Shown: piece by piece, positions 1-11,111 of the stretch
Position numbering within the stretch: the stretch's first letter is position 1
How the letters are laid out: each line of letters opens with the position of its first letter
DNA from: Zygnema cylindricum
Taxonomy: Eukaryota > Streptophyta > Zygnematophyceae > Zygnematales > Zygnemataceae
Length of the DNA stretch: 64,000 nucleotides
NCBI GenBank assembly: GCA_037447655.1
Contig: JBBHKE010000229.1
Coordinates: 1-64,000 of the forward strand
Direction of reading: 5' to 3'
Program-made: the position numbers and the translations under genes
Notes under the pieces: model-generated
Databases searched by the model: none
What the model saw: the letters and a program-made list of their open reading frames with translations, nothing else
What the model was told of the DNA's origin: nothing

Positions 1-211
1 CATGAATTGTTATTAGTGATAATGTTTTATTTGCCATTTAAAACATCTTTTCTCTCTACACATGTCGGATTGTGGATCTAACAGTTGTGATTGAAAGGTA
101 AGGTTCTTGGTATCCAATTGGCGGTCTCAAATTGAAATCTGGACAAATGTGTACGGATGAAAGATGTATGTGGTGAAAAAAATGTTGACTCTAATAGCGA
201 TACATGGTGTA
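1..211. mobile_element. Small palindromic MITE (ACACCG family), left end cut by the window
   Basis: The right terminus ends in ctctaatagcgatacatggt followed by gta. The interior carries two inverted blocks, a 'gccatttaaaacatctttt' type block on the left and its complement on the right. The same inverted layout recurs at 1076, 5228, 20603, 49017, 59357 and 59836. The element is non-coding. TA at both ends suggests a TA target duplication (Tc1/mariner-like), which is an inference. Confidence 0.6.
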
Positions 212-1075
212 GTGTATCAAGTTTTTTTTACACATTTCAATTATTGTTTCAATGACTTTGTCAGTCAGGTATCTCTGTTTTTTAAGTGTTTCAGGGTCAG
301 AGGACGCCTCTCTTGACGATTAGCTGCGTAAACTCTTCGTAAATGGAAAATTGAAATTTATAGAGGGTCCACCCGAACTTGGTATTAATTTTGCATGATA
401 CAGATTATATTAGACAACCTATTCTATCTGTGAACTTATAATATACGGTTGCATGGTTGTTTAATTAATGGTAACAGACTAATCTAATTTTACATAACTA
501 AATTTAGATGTACCAAACGCATAAAACGCCTGCATGAAACGCTAAAAAAATTATAAACATTGCATTAGTTCCATGCCTATATTCATTAAATGCGTTGATC
601 GACTTTGAATTCATAATATAATAAAAAAATAGAAAAAAAAAATCAAAAACACTACAACTTAATGAAATGTAACTCAATATTTTTTACGTTAATATAGGTA
701 GTGTTTAAATGGCGCTACTTACTATAATATCGACTGATTTTATATAGTGTAATGTACGAAATATGTCAAAACCTTCTCAACATTTCGTACAGACGTACGG
801 AATAAAGTAGTAGGCATGAGAATATTTTTGCGTCGCCACGAAAAAGCATAGTCAGATTTTATTCCCAGTCATAAAGGCGAGGGAAAATTGTGAGAACCTG
901 TTCTCACGTGTTCAAGTGTCGAATAAGTGAACAGAAACTATCGTGGGGGAATGTTTCCAAATTAGTGTTAGGAGTATAAATATTTTAGCTTTAATTTTTG
1001 TTGCCGTTAGGCCCTTGAACCCAAAATAGAGTTTATAACACGAATCGTTTCTAGCTCTAATAGCGATTCACGGTG
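212..1075. other. AT-rich spacer, no gene seen
   Basis: No open frame with a recognisable product. The last 25 bases (about 1052-1076) are another right-hand terminus of the ACACCG family (ctaatagcgattcacggtgt), so the spacer includes a decayed copy whose left end I cannot place. Confidence 0.5.
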
Positions 1076-1296
1076 TACACCGTGTATCGCTATTAGTGTT
1101 AACAATTTTTTCGCCTCTTATAGCATCATTTCTCCGCACACACTTGTCCAATTTTGAGTTTGAGACCGCCAATCGGAAGCTAAGAATCTTATTTTTCAAT
1201 CGCCACCGTCAAATCCACAATCCGACAAGTGTGTACGGAGAAATGATGTATTAAGTGGCAAAACAAACATCAACACTAATAGCCATTCGTGGTGTA
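1076..1296. mobile_element. Palindromic MITE (ACACCG family), complete, 221 bp
   Basis: It starts TACACCGTGTATCGCTATTA and ends with the imperfect complement, agccattcgtggtgta. Inner inverted blocks contain 'ctccgcacacacttgtcc' on the left and 'acaagtgtgtacggag' on the right. It has no coding capacity. It abuts the end of another copy directly at its left edge. Confidence 0.7.
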
Positions 1297-1659
1297 GTGT
1301 TAATAACAATATATCGGCGCCCCTAAATTACGACTTTTGAACCTAAAAGAGAATTGACGATGCTATTTTTTTATTTACACTAACATAGATGCGATTTAAT
1401 TAGTGTGAATAACACTAATTCAGGAGGTATGTAAAGTGAGTATACTGCGGGGAATATTCAAGTCCGTACGTTAACTTCTCGTTAATTCGTACAGAAGTAC
1501 AGAAAACGGCGTTGACACACAAAAGCATAGATGTCCTATTCGTACGGATTTGGACTTTTTTATGAAAACTTCGTAGTATTCGTTTGTTTCGTAGCTTTCG
1601 TAGATTTCGTACGTCTCAAACTGTACGAAAAATTGTATGGACACTAAAAAAAAAATTGC
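1297..1659. other. Spacer, no gene seen
   Basis: AT-rich DNA with scattered CGTACG-like words. Nothing with coding character was recognised. Confidence 0.4.
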
Positions 1660-2200
1660 TTCATTTGCGCGCGCGCATTTTTTGTGTCCTCCACTCTGTC
1701 TTCAGAAGGAAACCGCCGTTGGAGACGCCGTGAATTCCGCCGCTCGTCGCTTGTTCGTTGCACTTTTCAGTTTTGCACTTTGGCTTCATTTGCACGCGCG
1801 TATTTTTATCTGAGCGGCGAGCCGCGGAATTTATGGCATCTTCAACGGCGACTTCCTTAAGCCGTTTTGCGTCATTTGTGCACGCGTATTTTCATGTCCT
1901 CCACTCCGTCTTTAGAAGGAAGCCGCCATTGGAGACGCCGGAAATTCCGCCGCTCGTCGCTTGTACGTTGCACTTTTCAGTTTTGCACTTTCGCTTCATT
2001 TGCGCACACAAATTTTTATCGGAGCGGCGAGCGGCAGAATTTATGGCATCTCCAACGGCGGCTTCCTTAAGCCGTTTTGCGTCATTTGCGCGCCCGTATT
2101 TTCATCTGTCCTCCACTCCGTCTTTAGAAGGAAGCCGTCGTTAGAGACGCCGTAAATTCCGACGCTCGCCGCTAGTTCGTTGCACTTTTCAGTTTTTTAG
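1660..2200. repeat. Tandem repeat, about 210-bp unit, about 2.5 copies
   Basis: The word tcctccact[ct][ct]gtctt occurs at 1687, 1897 and 2109, giving spacings of 210 and 212 bp. The flanking sequence (Cgccg..ggagacgccg, gcacttttcagttttgcact) repeats in register. The unit is GC-richer than its surroundings. A 128-residue open frame across it (1758-2144) is itself internally repeated and is better explained as a by-product of the repeat than as a gene. Confidence 0.8.
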
Positions 2201-2209
2201 GGTATTGAA

Positions 2210-3450
2210 TATTGAAAAAATTTGAAATTTGAAAGTCCAAAAAAAGTACGAATTTTACCTATGAGTTTTAAAAGTTTGAAATTGTTTTATGCGCACTCTA
2301 CGTAGTATTCATTAGTTTACCCCGTGCGTTTTATGCGCATAGGACATCTATGCACAAAAGCATAGTTGTCCCGTGCGCATAATACGCACGAAACGAACGC
2401 GCGAATACTACGCACGATAAGCATTTAACGATGAAAAAAATGTTATAAAATGCGTACCTGAGTACGTACCTGTACTTTTTCGTACATTTTCGTACTGTCT
2501 TCGTACATCTCAGTACTTTTAGGGTTATTAAGGGGGGTTTGAGGAATTTTAGGGTACATTCTCATGCAGTTTCATATATTTCCATCCTTTTTTCGTACAT
2601 TTACGTACCGTGTCCGTATATTTTCGTACTTTTGACGGTTATTATTTTGAGTGTTTTAGAGTACATTTTCGTACGTTTCCGTATATTTCAGTTAAACGGA
2701 CTTACACCTTTTGTACATCTACGTACAGCGTCCGTATATTTCAGTACTTTTAGGGTTATTGAAGGGGGGAATTTAGGGTGTTTAGGGTACTTCTCGTGCA
2801 TTTCGTACATTCCGGTAAACTAGAGTACAACTGCCTTGCATTATCCGTACTCATAGGTTTTTTAGGGTAAACCTTTCGTACTATGCCGTACATCTTCGTA
2901 TGTTTATCGTACGTTTTAGGATTTTTAAGGATTTTCTAGGGTTAAGAGTACGGTTTCCGTACATACTCGTACAGCGAAAACTAACGAACGATACGAAAGT
3001 AACGAATACTACGTAGTTTTCGGAAAAAAGTTGAAGTCTGTACGAATAGGACAACTAGGCACAAGTGAGTGGCGTCGGCACGAGAAAGTACACTCAAGTT
3101 TGCTTCACGATAATAAAGACTAGGGGAAATTGCGGGAACCTGTTCTCACGTATTCAAACATCAAAATTGCAAACACAGAAAACAGCGGAGCATAGATGTT
3201 TCATTCGTTAAAATTTTGAAAATTTTACGATTATGCATTATTTTTTGGGTTTTTTTAGCTTTTCGTAAATTTCGTATACTTTTCGTGTACGGAAAACATG
3301 TACGGATGTAATGCACGGAATTTTCAAAAATAACATTTGAAGTACAACGTGAATCGTTATTAGAGTTAAGAAACCGATACGCGTTCCCATGTTTTTTAGG
3401 GTTAGCCGCGATAGCCTCTGTTCACATTTTTTATCTCTGAACATGTGAGA
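2210..3450. repeat. CGTAC-rich degenerate low-complexity tract
   Basis: The words cgtac, gtacattttcgta and agtacttttagggttatt recur at irregular spacing. The phrase 'agtacttttagggttattaa(g)gggggg' appears at about 2513 and again at about 2745. No gene was recognised. It may be a decayed transposon made of short CGTAC motifs. Confidence 0.5.
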
Positions 3451-4209
3451 ATAGGTTCTCGCAATTTTCCCTCGTCCTTATGACTTGGAATGGAATCTGC
3501 GTACGACTTTCCGTGCAACGCACTCAATTTCCACTGTCGACGCCTTTATTTGACACTTATTTTGTACGTCTTTATAAAATAATAACACGCTTTAGTACGG
3601 AATGACACATTTCGTGTGCTACACTTTTTAAAAACATTTAAAATTAGTAGCTAACACTATTTTAACAGTACCAATATTAACTCAAAAAAAATATAGCGAG
3701 TATTCTCCCTCGTGCTAAAACTTTCCAACTCGTGTGACACCTGCGTGATCGCTTTTCATTTGCTGTCAGGGTGATAATTTAACTAAAATCGATTTGCGAG
3801 ATGATTTCTGATAAAGTTTTTTCCTGAGCTGGTTTGCGTGCCCGTTGGTCGAAAATTTGAAACCGCCAAAATGAGATTTTCTCGTTGGGAACTGGATTTT
3901 GTAGTAAAACCACAAAAAAAACCGGTAATTGAATACATGAGCACATACCCTAAGTTGTAGTATCATTTCTGATTAAATGTTTCGATTTTTTATTTGTTAA
4001 TAAGTCAAATTTGGTCAACGCATTTTAAAAAATGTGAAATTTTGAATAATGCGCATATGCATTATTTTTCAAAATACTTTACCGTGCGCATAGTACGAAT
4101 GAAACATCTATGCCGCGGAGTATGTGTACTTTGCTATGTGTCCTAACTAGAGTCGATGTTTTGCTGACTTTAGATCCTTCAACGGAAAATAGTTTTAAGT
4201 TTTGTACAC
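3451..4209. other. AT-rich spacer, no gene seen
   Basis: Only short chance frames, such as 66 codons on the minus strand at 3766-3966. No motif, repeat pair or RNA gene was recognised. Confidence 0.4.
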
Positions 4210-4408
4210 TACACCGTGAATCGTTATTCGCTTAAAGGTTTCTTTAGCGTGTAGGAACAATTACCGTTGTTTACGCTAATTGAGAATTTGGAAAAGAACC
4301 CTAAATGGCGTAAAAGAAAAAACAGAATAATTTATGCTGCTTAAGAATTTGGGGAAAAAAATGGTACCTTAAATAGCGTCCATTACGCCAATAACGATTC
4401 ACGGTATA
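4210..4408. mobile_element. Palindromic MITE (ACACCG family, ATCGTTATT subtype), 199 bp
   Basis: The left end is tacaccgtgaatcgttattc and the right end is ccaataacgattcacggtat plus a. They are inverted copies of each other over about 20 bases. The interior is A/T-rich and non-coding. It sits directly beside a second, larger element of the same family. Confidence 0.65.
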
Positions 4409-4409
4409 A

Positions 4410-4951
4410 TACACCGCGCATCGTTATTAGTGTCAAAGTCACTAATTTGGGTTCTTAACATTTTGATTTTTTTCCTCAAATAGGATGCATGATTTTAATT
4501 TTTCCTTGACGTTAATTGAGGTACCGTACAAAATAGCGTAAAGAACTAAAGCTCAATAAGATCTAAATAGCGTGGTGTATGGTCGATGTCAGACCGTACA
4601 TAAATGTACCTTTTCAAGTGAAAATTTTACAAAAATGAAGTAAATCGGACGCGTACGCATAGGAACGTGCACTAAAAAACCGGGATTGGTCTGACACGTA
4701 AATTAGTCTGACATGTACGGATATTTAAATTTCACTACGGTGTACGATTTTTAAAATTTTGTACGGATACATATAATAATGTATATAATCGTACAGAAAA
4801 TTTTCCATTTTTGCTGTTCCAAATTAGCGTTAACACTGAAATTAGAATAAACCTTTTTTTTTTTTTTTTTCAAATTCTTAATTAGCGTCAATGACGGTAT
4901 ATTTACTTACACACTATTTAAACTCTGACACTAATAACGATGCGCGGTGTA
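4410..4951. mobile_element. Palindromic MITE (ACACCG family), 542 bp, perfect terminal repeats
   Basis: The left end is tacaccgcgcatcgttatta followed by gtgtc. The right end is its exact complement, ending ctaataacgatgcgcggtgt plus a. The terminal inverted repeat is about 25 bp with no mismatch seen. The interior is non-coding and includes a long T run at about 4854-4870. Confidence 0.75.
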
Positions 4952-5227
4952 GTGATTCACGGTGTACTGTCGGTTCTCGTCACGTATTGACAAAACACTA
5001 TTAACTGATTATTATAATAAAATGAAAAATATTTATAATATTTATTTCCAATACCGCGATGGTAATAAAGCTTTCACTGGACAGGACACGGCTCAATCGA
5101 CGGCTGGCGCAATATAGTCGTTTGCTCCTTTGTTCAAACCCTAATTGCCGCACAGTAGTTTTTATTGTCGCGTATTGTCGTAACTCGTATTAATTTGGCA
5201 TACTTTGGCTTTCTGAGTACAGTACAG

Positions 5228-5447
5228 TACACCGTGTATCGCTATTAGTGTTAATGTTCTTATTGCAACTTAAAACATCTTTTATCCGTACACAGGTGTC
5301 CGATTTTCAATTTGAGACCGCCGATCGGAAGCTGAGAATGTTCCCTTTAAACTGCAACCGTCAGATCAAATACACGACAAGTGTGTACGGATAAGAGATG
5401 CTTTAAGCGGCAAAAAAACATTAACACTAATAGCGATTCACGGTTTA
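5228..5447. mobile_element. Palindromic MITE (ACACCG family), 220 bp
   Basis: The left terminus tacaccgtgtatcgctatta is mirrored by a right terminus ending tagcgattcacggttta. Inner inverted blocks carry ccgtacacaggtgtccgatt and its partner. The layout and length match the copy at 1076-1296. Confidence 0.7.
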
Positions 5448-5844
5448 CTGTACCGTACAGCACCATCGCTTAAAGCCGTTTCCTTTACGACTACATTGTA
5501 ACTTACTCACTTGTAATCGAATACTTTTCTTTATTTCAAAAAGTGCGATGTAAAAAACCATCAAAGTACAAAAAATGCTGCTGACGCCCAGACAAAATAC
5601 TGTACATCTTTTATCGTATCTTGTTAACGTCAAAGTTTAGCGTGGATATTGCAGTAGTTTTAAGAGGTTTTCTTACACATCCACCAAATCAAATTTGAAT
5701 TTTCGAAATAGTAGGCTTGTAGGATACGTTTGTGGGGGAAAACTATCAAATACAAAAAGGAGGTAAACGTTGCAGAATAAATGCAAGAAGGTAAATATAG
5801 TACAATTTAAGTTAAATAATTTAATATGAAAATAAGTTCCATCC
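5448..5844. other. Spacer upstream of the tRNA gene
   Basis: AT-rich, with no recognised gene or repeat. It is the 5' flank of the tRNA-Gln gene on the plus strand. Confidence 0.4.
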
Positions 5845-5916
5845 GGTTCTATAGTGTAGTGGTTAGCACTCTGGACTTTGAATCCAGCAACCTGGGTTCA
5901 AGTCCCGGTAGAACCT
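5845..5916 (+). tRNA. tRNA-Gln (anticodon TTG)
   Basis: A 72-base sequence folds as a full cloverleaf. The acceptor stem is GGTTCTA/TAGAACC with discriminator T. The D-arm region is GTGTAGTGGTTAGCAC. The anticodon stem is CTGGA/TCCAG around the loop CTTTGAA, giving anticodon TTG (reads CAA, Gln). The T arm is CCTGG/CCCGG-like with loop TTCAAGT. The internal A-box (GTGTAGTGGTTAGC) and B-box (GGTTCAAGTCC) promoter elements for RNA polymerase III are both present. A T run about 10 bases downstream (gaaaagttttt) is a suitable Pol III terminator. There is no intron and CCA is not encoded, as is usual for nuclear tRNA genes. This looks like a functional gene. Confidence 0.95.
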
Positions 5917-6089
5917 CCATGAAAAGTTTTTAATGCGACATATAATTTGTGACTCGAAATGCAAATTATATATTTGCTTAAAGAATACAAAATTCTTATT
6001 TGCGTATGGAAATGCTATCGGTGTAAAATGCTTGTGCGACCGTGTAGTACGCGCTAAAATTATTGAAGTTTGTTTACTTTGTAGTTAGG

Positions 6090-6504
6090 GTGAACTTCCA
6101 TTAGAGGAAAAGTGGGGTTGTTTACTGGACGCCGTATGATTTCGTACAGATTCGTACCATTTTATTTTTTTTGTCAGACGAAACATGACGAAACATGTCT
6201 ACTGGATGGCTCCAGTTTAATAGGCGTAAATGTCGACCGTTGGATTTTTCACTTTTTTAGATTCGCGAAGCAATCACGCACATCGTCCAGTGTGAAGAGA
6301 CTCTCCTCGGGAGGAGAGTTTCTTCACACTAGTCGCGTACCATTGGTACACCTGAGAACTATAAAAAAAATCCACCACGAACAGGCAATGTGAATCGAAC
6401 ACGTCTTACACGCCATGTGCCTTCCGCCACGGTGTATGAAGGTCGACCAAAATATCTTCGCACGCTCCTTTTGACATCCGCTGACCTTAAAAGTTTGCGG
6501 TCTG
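6090..6504. repeat. Dispersed repeat, copy 1 (relative at 61846-62490), with strong hairpin
   Basis: Phrases such as 'tggatggctcca' and 'ttttcacttttttagatt' are shared with 61846-62490, so this is one member of a dispersed family about 650 bp long. Bases 6289-6330 form a near-perfect hairpin with 20-base arms, a GG loop and one G:T mismatch. The family has no coding sequence that I recognise. Confidence 0.6.
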
Positions 6505-7616
6505 GTCGCAAAATTTCTGACCGAGTCATTAACTACCTCCACCCGTACAAACATTACATACAGATTTTCAGCTTGATGAATATTTCTAGATTTTAAGAAT
6601 TTGAAAACTAACCTACGTGGCGCCAATCATAATTGAGAAACGATGTCTAATGGCACGACATAATGGAAGGCCGTGCCAGTAAACACTAGAAATAGACGTA
6701 TCCGCATGTTTACTCGGACCGCCTAATGGAGAACAGGCCTTCGTCGTAATTCATAACTACATATTTAACATGGAGTTGTATATCTTATCAGTTTCCTTTT
6801 AACAATTATTGACACACCACAAGCCACTCAATGCAACATCGACATTAGCATAAACATCTTTTTTGCCAGTCTAAACATCGTTTTTACGTGCCCATATGCC
6901 AATGCCAGTCGAAAAATGGGAATCTTACCGTTCAGCCACAAAGGTCGGATTAACAACACGTGGGCACAAAAAGTTGTTTTCAAAGGCAAGAGAACATCCG
7001 CTTCAATAGAAGTATATCACATCGCACAACACCACAGTACCAAAATTCCATTTTTCACTAGTCGCAAAATTTTTGACCGAGTCATTAACTACCTCCACCC
7101 GTACAAACATTACATACAGATTTTCAGCTTGATGAATATTTCTAGATTTTAAGAATTTGAAAACTAACCTACGTGGCGCCAATCATAATTGAGAAACGAT
7201 GTCTAATGGCACGACATAATGGAAGGCCGTGCCAGTAAACACTAGAAATAGACGTATCCGCATGTTTACTCGGACCGCCTAATGGAGAACAGGCCTTCGT
7301 CGTAATTCATAACTACATATTTAACATGGAGTTGTATATCTTATCAGTTTCCTTTTAACAATTATCGACACACCACAAGCCACTCAATGCAACATCGACA
7401 TTAGCATAAACATCTTTTTTGCCAGTCTAAACATCGTTTTTACGTGCCCATATGCCAATGCCAGTCGAAAAATGGGAATCTTACCGTTCAGCCGCAAAGG
7501 TCGGATTAACAACACGTGGGCACAAAAAGTTGTTTTCAAAGGCAAGAGAACATCCGCTTCAATAGAAGTATATCACATCGCACAACACCACAGTACCAAA
7601 ATTCCATTTTTCACTA
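6505..7616. repeat. Tandem duplication, two 556-bp units
   Basis: Unit 1 is 6505-7060 and unit 2 is 7061-7616. Each starts gtcgcaaaatttt/ctgaccga and ends ccaaaattccatttttcact plus a. The units differ at only a few positions (for example tttctgacc/tttttgacc, cagccaca/cagccgca, attattgac/attatcgac), so the duplication is recent. Part of the unit also resembles 62280-62470. The identical C-termini of short open frames ending at 6596 and 7152 are a by-product. Confidence 0.9.
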
Positions 7617-8028
7617 TATATGATATTAAATATACATGATGCACAGTATGCATATCGGCCAAAACGTCCACTCTACTTCATAGTCACTAGCATTCGCAAA
7701 TCGCGAGTCTTTCAAACATTGAGCGAAAATAAATTAATAAAAGTAACGTGATAAATTTTGATGACGTTTTTCTGTTTACTTAGTATCACTTTCCCTGCTA
7801 CACTTTGTGCTTGAAATATCTGCGCAAAAAGAAAGTGTATCAAATATTATTAAGTCCAAAAGTTTTAACACTAAAACAAATTTAAATCACCGTTTTATAC
7901 TCTTATCGTACTAAATGGTAGGCACATGCTATTAGCGACTGATTTTGGTGGAAGCGATACCGTCGGGGTGAACCTGATATGTTAAACCGGAACGATCAAT
8001 ACAAAGATATTACTAACATGTGACAAAA
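7617..8028. other. Spacer, no gene seen
   Basis: AT-rich, with no convincing frame, repeat or RNA gene. Confidence 0.4.
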
Positions 8029-8604
8029 GGGTGGGGTTTCATCTGTAAATTTTATAATCGTATGGCCAACTCTACGAGTTGTTATGTTTTAGACGATGTT
8101 CTATCGAGTAGAGCGTGTAAACCACAAGTTCTAAATTGAGTGGCACCACGTGGGTTACGATCGGATATGATTTTTTTTTAAAGTTTAAAGTCGCACCGAA
8201 TTAGTTTTATTCACCCTACTAACGATGAGCGGTGTAGTTACGACATTAGTTTTGTATTTTCGGTTGGATTTGGGAAGGCACATATCATGTGCACATTTTT
8301 TGAGAATTTCATTGGTTGTCCTCGTGACAGGTAGGTTTTTCGTCCACCGTGTCCCGACTCTTTTTTTTGTACCTTACAACCCACCTTAAGGGAAGGTGGG
8401 TTGTCAAGTACCTAAAAAATTGAACCGAATGCCTCGCAAATGAATATCCGACGGTCGTTGTTACATCCCATACCTTTAAAGAGAATTGGCGAGATTGCTT
8501 GTAATGTTGTTCGCATGTAAAAACAAAAGAAGCGGTATAGCTTAGTACGGATAGGCGTGGATTTCTGTAAAGTACCCCACTTATCGTTTGATGGGACGCC
8601 ACCC
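8029..8604. mobile_element. PIF/Harbinger-like non-autonomous element, diverged copy
   Basis: Related to 60086-60889. Shared phrases are 'ggccaactctac', 'ttctaaattgagtggc/ttctaaattgactagc' and a central inverted repeat (8378-8405, acccaccttaagggaaggtgggt). The left edge gggtggggtttcatctg and right edge tttgatgggacgccaccc are imperfect inverted repeats. The ends are too decayed for a secure target duplication. Non-coding. Confidence 0.5.
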
Positions 8605-9176
8605 TCATTACAGTTTTTTCACAAGCGTACGTAAATATACAGGTAAAAACCAGTTTATATGATTTTAATTATTTTACACATGTAAAAAGATTTTGCAAAT
8701 GTGACACATCCCCAAACGGTTTAAAAGGACATAAAAATTGAAGTCCCCAATTTCTGTCGCACGTCAAAAACATTTTGAAACAAAATCGTTGCGGCACGTG
8801 TAGCTTTCTCTATCTTCTATATTTCTACTATTTTTTGTTAAGGGATGGAATTTTTGAATTACTCTTTTGTTCTCTAAAGATATATTGGCATGTGCCACAA
8901 TTGATGATCACGTGTCACAATGACCAAAGGAAACGCGAGTGTACTTGTGAACGCTTGACGCAAAAAAACTATTTTGGCCAGCTATAAGTAACTTACTTGA
9001 TTGAAATAAATTACAGTACTGTAGTCATAGCCAGGGGTCACAATTGGGTACCCGAATCCCTAACCGCGTATCCGGTACCGGGTAACAATGTAGGAGCGTG
9101 CTATAACCCGACCGGATTTCGGGTGTTTGAGATTTTGAAAAAAAAAAAATTGTCCGATTCGGGTATTTGAAATTTG
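8605..9176. other. Spacer, no gene seen
   Basis: AT-rich with short chance frames on both strands. A dense run of cgg/ccg words at about 9040-9120 (gtacccgaatccctaaccgc) has no match that I can see elsewhere in the window. Confidence 0.35.
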
Positions 9177-10752
9177 TAGTGTTGTGTATCGGCAGGGTTA
9201 GCCGATAATCAATATGTACCTTTTTTTGGCTTGCCGATAATCGACATGTTGGCACGATATATCGACACTAGAGTTATCGCTGATAAAAAACCGGTTTTAT
9301 CGCGATAACACCGGTACTGATAACTATCAGCGATAGTTGTACGGTTCGTACCGTACAACTGTATGGGTTATTTCGTCATACTAAACCGTTGTTATTACCT
9401 TACATAGAGTATGGAATAGATTGTTACACGTGGCATGCCATGCTATATACAATGAAAAATAGAATACAAATTTCCACTCTCGTTACGACATCATTTGCGC
9501 GTGTTCAGGAATCCATTTCTGATCGGGTTGTCGCCGCAATTAAATCCGAGTTTCTTCAGGCGCTTCCTTCTAATTTTTCGCGTGCACGTTTTTTGTCGTG
9601 TGGCGGACCTGGCTTTGGAGCTTGGCTATTGGCTGTCCTTATCTTATCTACTCTTCGTTTCACCTCGGCTCAGTTCACCACGACCCTTAGGTTCCGGCTT
9701 GGCCTCCCTCACCCACCTTTGCTTGGCTCACTTGTTTGCTCCTGCGGCCACGTTATCGAGCCCGACGGGGTCCATTTGCTTCGTTGCTCCCTCGGGGGCG
9801 AGTTGATCCAGGCGCACGACACGATTCGAGACACCATCGCTACAATCGCTTCTGAGGGGAGATTTTATGTTCGTTGAGAGGTGTCCCACATTCTTCCTCC
9901 GCGCCGGATTGACCTTGTATTACTTGATTGTGCGTGTCGTACATTTGGAGACATTGTTGTGGCGAACCCTACCTCAACTACAGCCGTCAACCAAGCGGCT
10001 CGTCATGTGGGAGTGGCTGCCCGTGACGCGGCTAAAAGGAAGGAGCGTGATCATGCCCTACGCGACGCTATGGATGGCTTCATTCCGATGGCGGTCGAGA
10101 TATTTGGTTGCTTGGGTGTGGCTTTGGACGAGTTTTTCCGTACTTGTGGTCGACGCTCGTTCGAGAGGCGAGGACCCGAGAGCCCTCCTGGTTCAGTCCT
10201 TACTTCTTTTTATCGTCAACGTTTTTCCGTGGCCCCACAACGGGTGTTGGTTTCTATATTACTTCGATCGTCTATTGCCGTTATGGATCGACGGCGTGTT
10301 CCGAAACTTCCTCCTCGTGCTCCTCTAAGATTCGAGGACTTACAAGGTTGCTTTCCGTAGATTTTTAGTTATTATGGTGTTTTTTTTTTTTGTTACGTGT
10401 TAGTTTTTTCCTTTGATGTTTGGTTTGTTGGGTTGAGCTTTTTGGGTGTTTTCGACTTCCCTGCCATCCTTTCGTACTTTCATCGGTTTTGCCTTGATTT
10501 TCCCTTTTGTTTATTCCCTCGTTATGTGGTTCTTTAGCTTTAGCAATGCTACTTCTTTTTGTTCCCATGGACTCAGATGGTTTACCATCGCACTTTTTAA
10601 TAAAGTCAACCCCTTTCAATTATGTAACGTACTATATTTTTTCCATTTATCGCCGATAAGGAATTTGTTGGTCTCGGAGTGATGTATCAAAACCCTGACC
10701 GTTCGATAGCCAATAACTACCGCGTTTATTTTCTTACCGGTACACAACACTA
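9177..10752. mobile_element. Possible hAT-type element interrupted by a LINE fragment
   Basis: The left end is tagtgttgtgtatcgg and the right end at 10741-10752 is tacacaacacta, an inverted repeat of the first 12 bases. The TAGTG start is typical of hAT termini. The flanking octamers gaaatttg and agaatttt match at only 5 of 8 positions, so the target duplication is weak. A LINE tail (about 9469-10606) sits inside. The outer ends could instead belong to two different elements. Confidence 0.4.
9469..10606 (+). pseudogene. 5'-truncated LINE fragment, nuclease end of the ORF
   Basis: This is the C-terminal part of a non-LTR retrotransposon polyprotein, homologous to the copies at 14998, 44231 and 49826. 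The frame runs through a Cys-Cys-His-Cys knuckle (CSCGHVIEPDGVHLLRC) and an endonuclease-like stretch (RRIDLVLLD..RTFGDIV) to a stop at about 10358. One in-frame TGA at 9875-9877 breaks it. The reverse transcriptase domain is missing because of 5' truncation, which is usual for LINEs. The 3' untranslated tail ends ctttttaataaagtc, as in the other copies. The protein would normally nick target DNA for reverse transcription; this copy is dead. Confidence 0.8.
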
Positions 10753-10781
10753 AGAATTTTGACTTTTGTGACCTCTGAGTG

Positions 10782-11111
10782 TAGTGTTGTGTATCGGTAT
10801 CCTCTTACCGATATTTTATGTGTACAACTTTTTGACCAACAGATAATCGATGCATTGTTTCGACACATTGGTAATCAAATGATCGCAATACATTACCGTT
10901 ATGTCACGACAAACTACTGATAAATATAGGGCCGATAATTTTCGCGATAACTTTATCTGTCTTTAATGCTTTACGTACTTTAATTCAGTACTGCTGGACG
11001 AAATGGATATTGAAAAAAATAAAATAGCCCCTCCCACTCGATATCTCGGCGATAATTCTTTGCTAATCCCTCGGCGATATATCAGAATCTCACATCGTGC
11101 GACAACACATA
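10782..11111. mobile_element. Possible hAT-like MITE (TAGTGTTGTGTATCG family)
   Basis: It starts tagtgttgtgtatcggtatc, and its interior is rich in cgata/gcgataa words. The proposed right end (cgtgcgacaacacata) is a poor inverted match and no octamer duplication is seen. The boundaries are approximate. Confidence 0.35.

Noticed and set aside
1758-2144. 128-codon frame with repeated peptide blocks
   Set aside because: Follows the 210-bp tandem repeat exactly. Repeated blocks without indels come from the repeat, not from protein selection.
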